Source: Aulostomus chinensis
Taxonomy: Eukaryota > Chordata > Actinopteri > Syngnathiformes > Aulostomidae
NCBI GenBank assembly: GCA_037954235.1
Contig: JBBMOA010000018.1
Location: forward strand, 7,790,001 to 7,854,000
Length of the DNA: 64,000 nucleotides
Reading direction: 5' to 3'
Shown here: in pieces, positions 62,772 through 64,000 of the stretch
Position numbering within the stretch: the stretch's first letter is position 1
Layout of the letters: each line of letters begins with the position of its first letter
Translations under genes and position numbers: made by a program
The notes under the pieces: generated by a model
Databases searched by the model: none
What the model saw: only the letters and a program-made list of their open reading frames with translations
What the model was told of the DNA's origin: nothing

Positions 62772-62777
62772 GTGTGT
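62677..62777. repeat. (TG)n with TGCG variants
   Basis: About 25 perfect TG units, then TGCGTG-type interspersed units; alternating purine-pyrimidine almost throughout. Confidence 0.95.
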
Positions 62778-63272
62778 TCTGAATCCAAGCTTAATTTAGG
62801 GCTGTTGATTGGAGCTCACACTTTTGTCCCAGCCATCAAAAGTGTGCTCTGCTCATCAGCTAAATGCTGTTGTGTCAAACCCATAATCACGCTGGCAGTA
62901 CAATGACAGACCTGAACTCACCTCTTACCTTGTACGTTGCCTTTCATTGTAAATCTGAGCATTTTTAAAGCAGTGCATATCCCAAACAGAGAAGATCGAA
63001 CAGTGATGCGCGTTAGTTGTAGGTTGCACTGAGTCTTACTACCCCGCAACCCCTCCCCCTCCCATCCTCTCCCCTTCCTGTGTTCAATTTATGCCCAGTC
63101 ATTATTGCAGCACAGTTTAATTTGGGCAGTGGCACTGATGTGTTGATGAGTATGGAGAGGTGTTGGATGATTCCCCCCTCGGGCACTATTGAAGGCTCGC
63201 CATCACGCATCGCTAATGGAAGGCCAGATAGACAGCTGGGATGCACACTTTGGCACCTCCAGATGCTACCTC

Positions 63273-63340
63273 CGTGTGTGTGTGTGTGTGTGCGCACACG
63301 CGCGCGCGTGTGTGCGCGCGTGTGTGCGCGCGCACGCATG
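63273..63340. repeat. TG/CG alternating tract, Z-DNA prone
   Basis: GTGTGT runs into blocks such as GCGCACACGCGCGCGCGTG. CG-rich alternation is the sequence type most prone to Z-DNA. Confidence 0.93.
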
Positions 63341-63743
63341 GTGTTTGCGAAACACATATCAAATCAGTTTCAACTTTCTCCTAACTTTCCTCTGGACCGT
63401 GTTAAGGAATCTTTTTCAGTCCTCTGAGTATTACACGCACAAATCTGCATGAAAACGTATATCAATAAAAGTCTCTTGCACTTTGTCCTGTTTGCCATTT
63501 TGCAGAGACTTAATGTAAAACCTTAAACAATGGGATGTAGTCTCTGCCCACGCTCCAACTACACTTCACCATTAAAGTATTCATAATTGGTCCTTTATTC
63601 ATTTCATATCATCACCTTCTTAATAAGTTATTTTTTCACAAGTTTTTCACAAGTTTTTCAGAAAACACACAATCAAGAGACAAAACATCATATGTAGTTG
63701 ATTTAAGCAAAAAAAAAAAAAATAGACAAAAATGACGTCGGCA

Positions 63744-63997
63744 GGGGCAGCATGGCTCAGGAGTAGAGTGGCCATCTAGCAACCAAAGGGTTGTTGGTTC
63801 TATCACCTTACTTCCCCCGGTGACCATGTCCAAGTATCCTCGAGCAAGATACTGAGCCCCTAATTGCTTCTGATGGCCGTGCGATGAACTGCCAACCTGT
63901 CCAAGGTGAATCCCGCCTCTCGCCCAATGTTAGCTGGGATAGGCTTCAGCCCTCGCGACCCTTAAAAGATAAGCGGTATAGAAAATGGATGGATGGT
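63744..63997 (+). mobile_element. tRNA-derived SINE, ATGGATGG-tail family
   Basis: Head GGGGCAGCATGGCTCAGG with an A-box-like TGGCTCAGGAGTAGAGTGG and a B-box-like GGTTCTATCAC. The body CCATGTCCAAGTATCCTCGA and tail AGATAAGCGGTATAGAAAAT then GGATGGATGG match the copies at 16.7 and 48.4 kb. It is the most complete copy; the right target duplication would fall past the window end. Confidence 0.83.
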
Positions 63998-64000
63998 TGA

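Larger units (their letters stand above)
55683..64000 (+). other. Start of intron 4 of the plcl2-like gene
   Basis: Begins GTGGGT. The next exon (phase 1, expected to code for an MEFHE...KEGL motif) was not seen, so the intron probably runs past the window. Holds the LINE-like tail at 57.85 kb, a 26-base A run (60871-60896), TG tracts and the terminal SINE. Confidence 0.75.

Noticed and set aside
1..64000. An undescribed multi-gene system, CRISPR array, or viral insertion
   Set aside because: Only one spliced vertebrate gene and ordinary repeats are seen. No spaced direct-repeat array and no viral gene set is present.

Overview
The window looks like nuclear DNA of a ray-finned fish, most likely a percomorph teleost. 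It has one spliced vertebrate gene with long AT-rich introns and very frequent (TG)n/(CA)n microsatellites. It also has hAT-type DNA transposons with 8-bp target duplications, tRNA-derived SINEs, and the fish-typical repeat that ends in ATGGATGG. There are no bacterial-type operons, CRISPR arrays or complete intronless genes.

The whole window is the 5' and central part of one plus-strand gene for an inactive phospholipase C-like protein (PRIP/PLCL family, closest to PLCL2). I assembled four coding exons, all with good splice signals: exon 1 at 1146-1445 (100 codons), exon 2 at 43523-46009 (829 codons), exon 3 at 51937-52140 (68 codons) and exon 4 at 55607-55682 (25 codons plus one base). The first three junctions are phase 0 and the last is phase 1. 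The final exon or exons lie beyond base 64000. The protein has a Gly/Ala/Pro-rich N-terminus, a PP1-docking KTVSF motif, PH, degenerate EF-hand, X, Y and C2 domains and the start of a helical C-terminus. It is predicted to bind inositol phosphates and act as a scaffold, not to hydrolyse PIP2. Several catalytic positions are lost, including one that I recall as retained in mammalian PLCL2.

Layout: 1-640 is upstream flank. About 640-1145 is a CpG-rich leader with several short upstream ORFs. Intron 1 (42 kb) holds a three-layer nested transposon at 3516-4825, SINEs near 16.7 and 31.2 kb, a LINE-like tail near 12.3 kb, a 168-bp tandem repeat near 24.7 kb and many simple repeats. Intron 2 (5.9 kb) holds a compound hairpin repeat, a 197-bp alternating purine-pyrimidine tract and a SINE with a perfect 14-bp target duplication that contains telomere-like repeats. 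Intron 3 is 3.5 kb. The start of intron 4 (8.3 kb) ends in another SINE.

The most interesting observation concerns exon 3. A perfect (TG)33 tract abuts its acceptor and stands where the polypyrimidine tract should be. A perfect (CA)33 tract lies 384 bases past its donor. In the pre-mRNA these could pair as a 66-bp duplex that loops out the whole exon, which is in frame when skipped.
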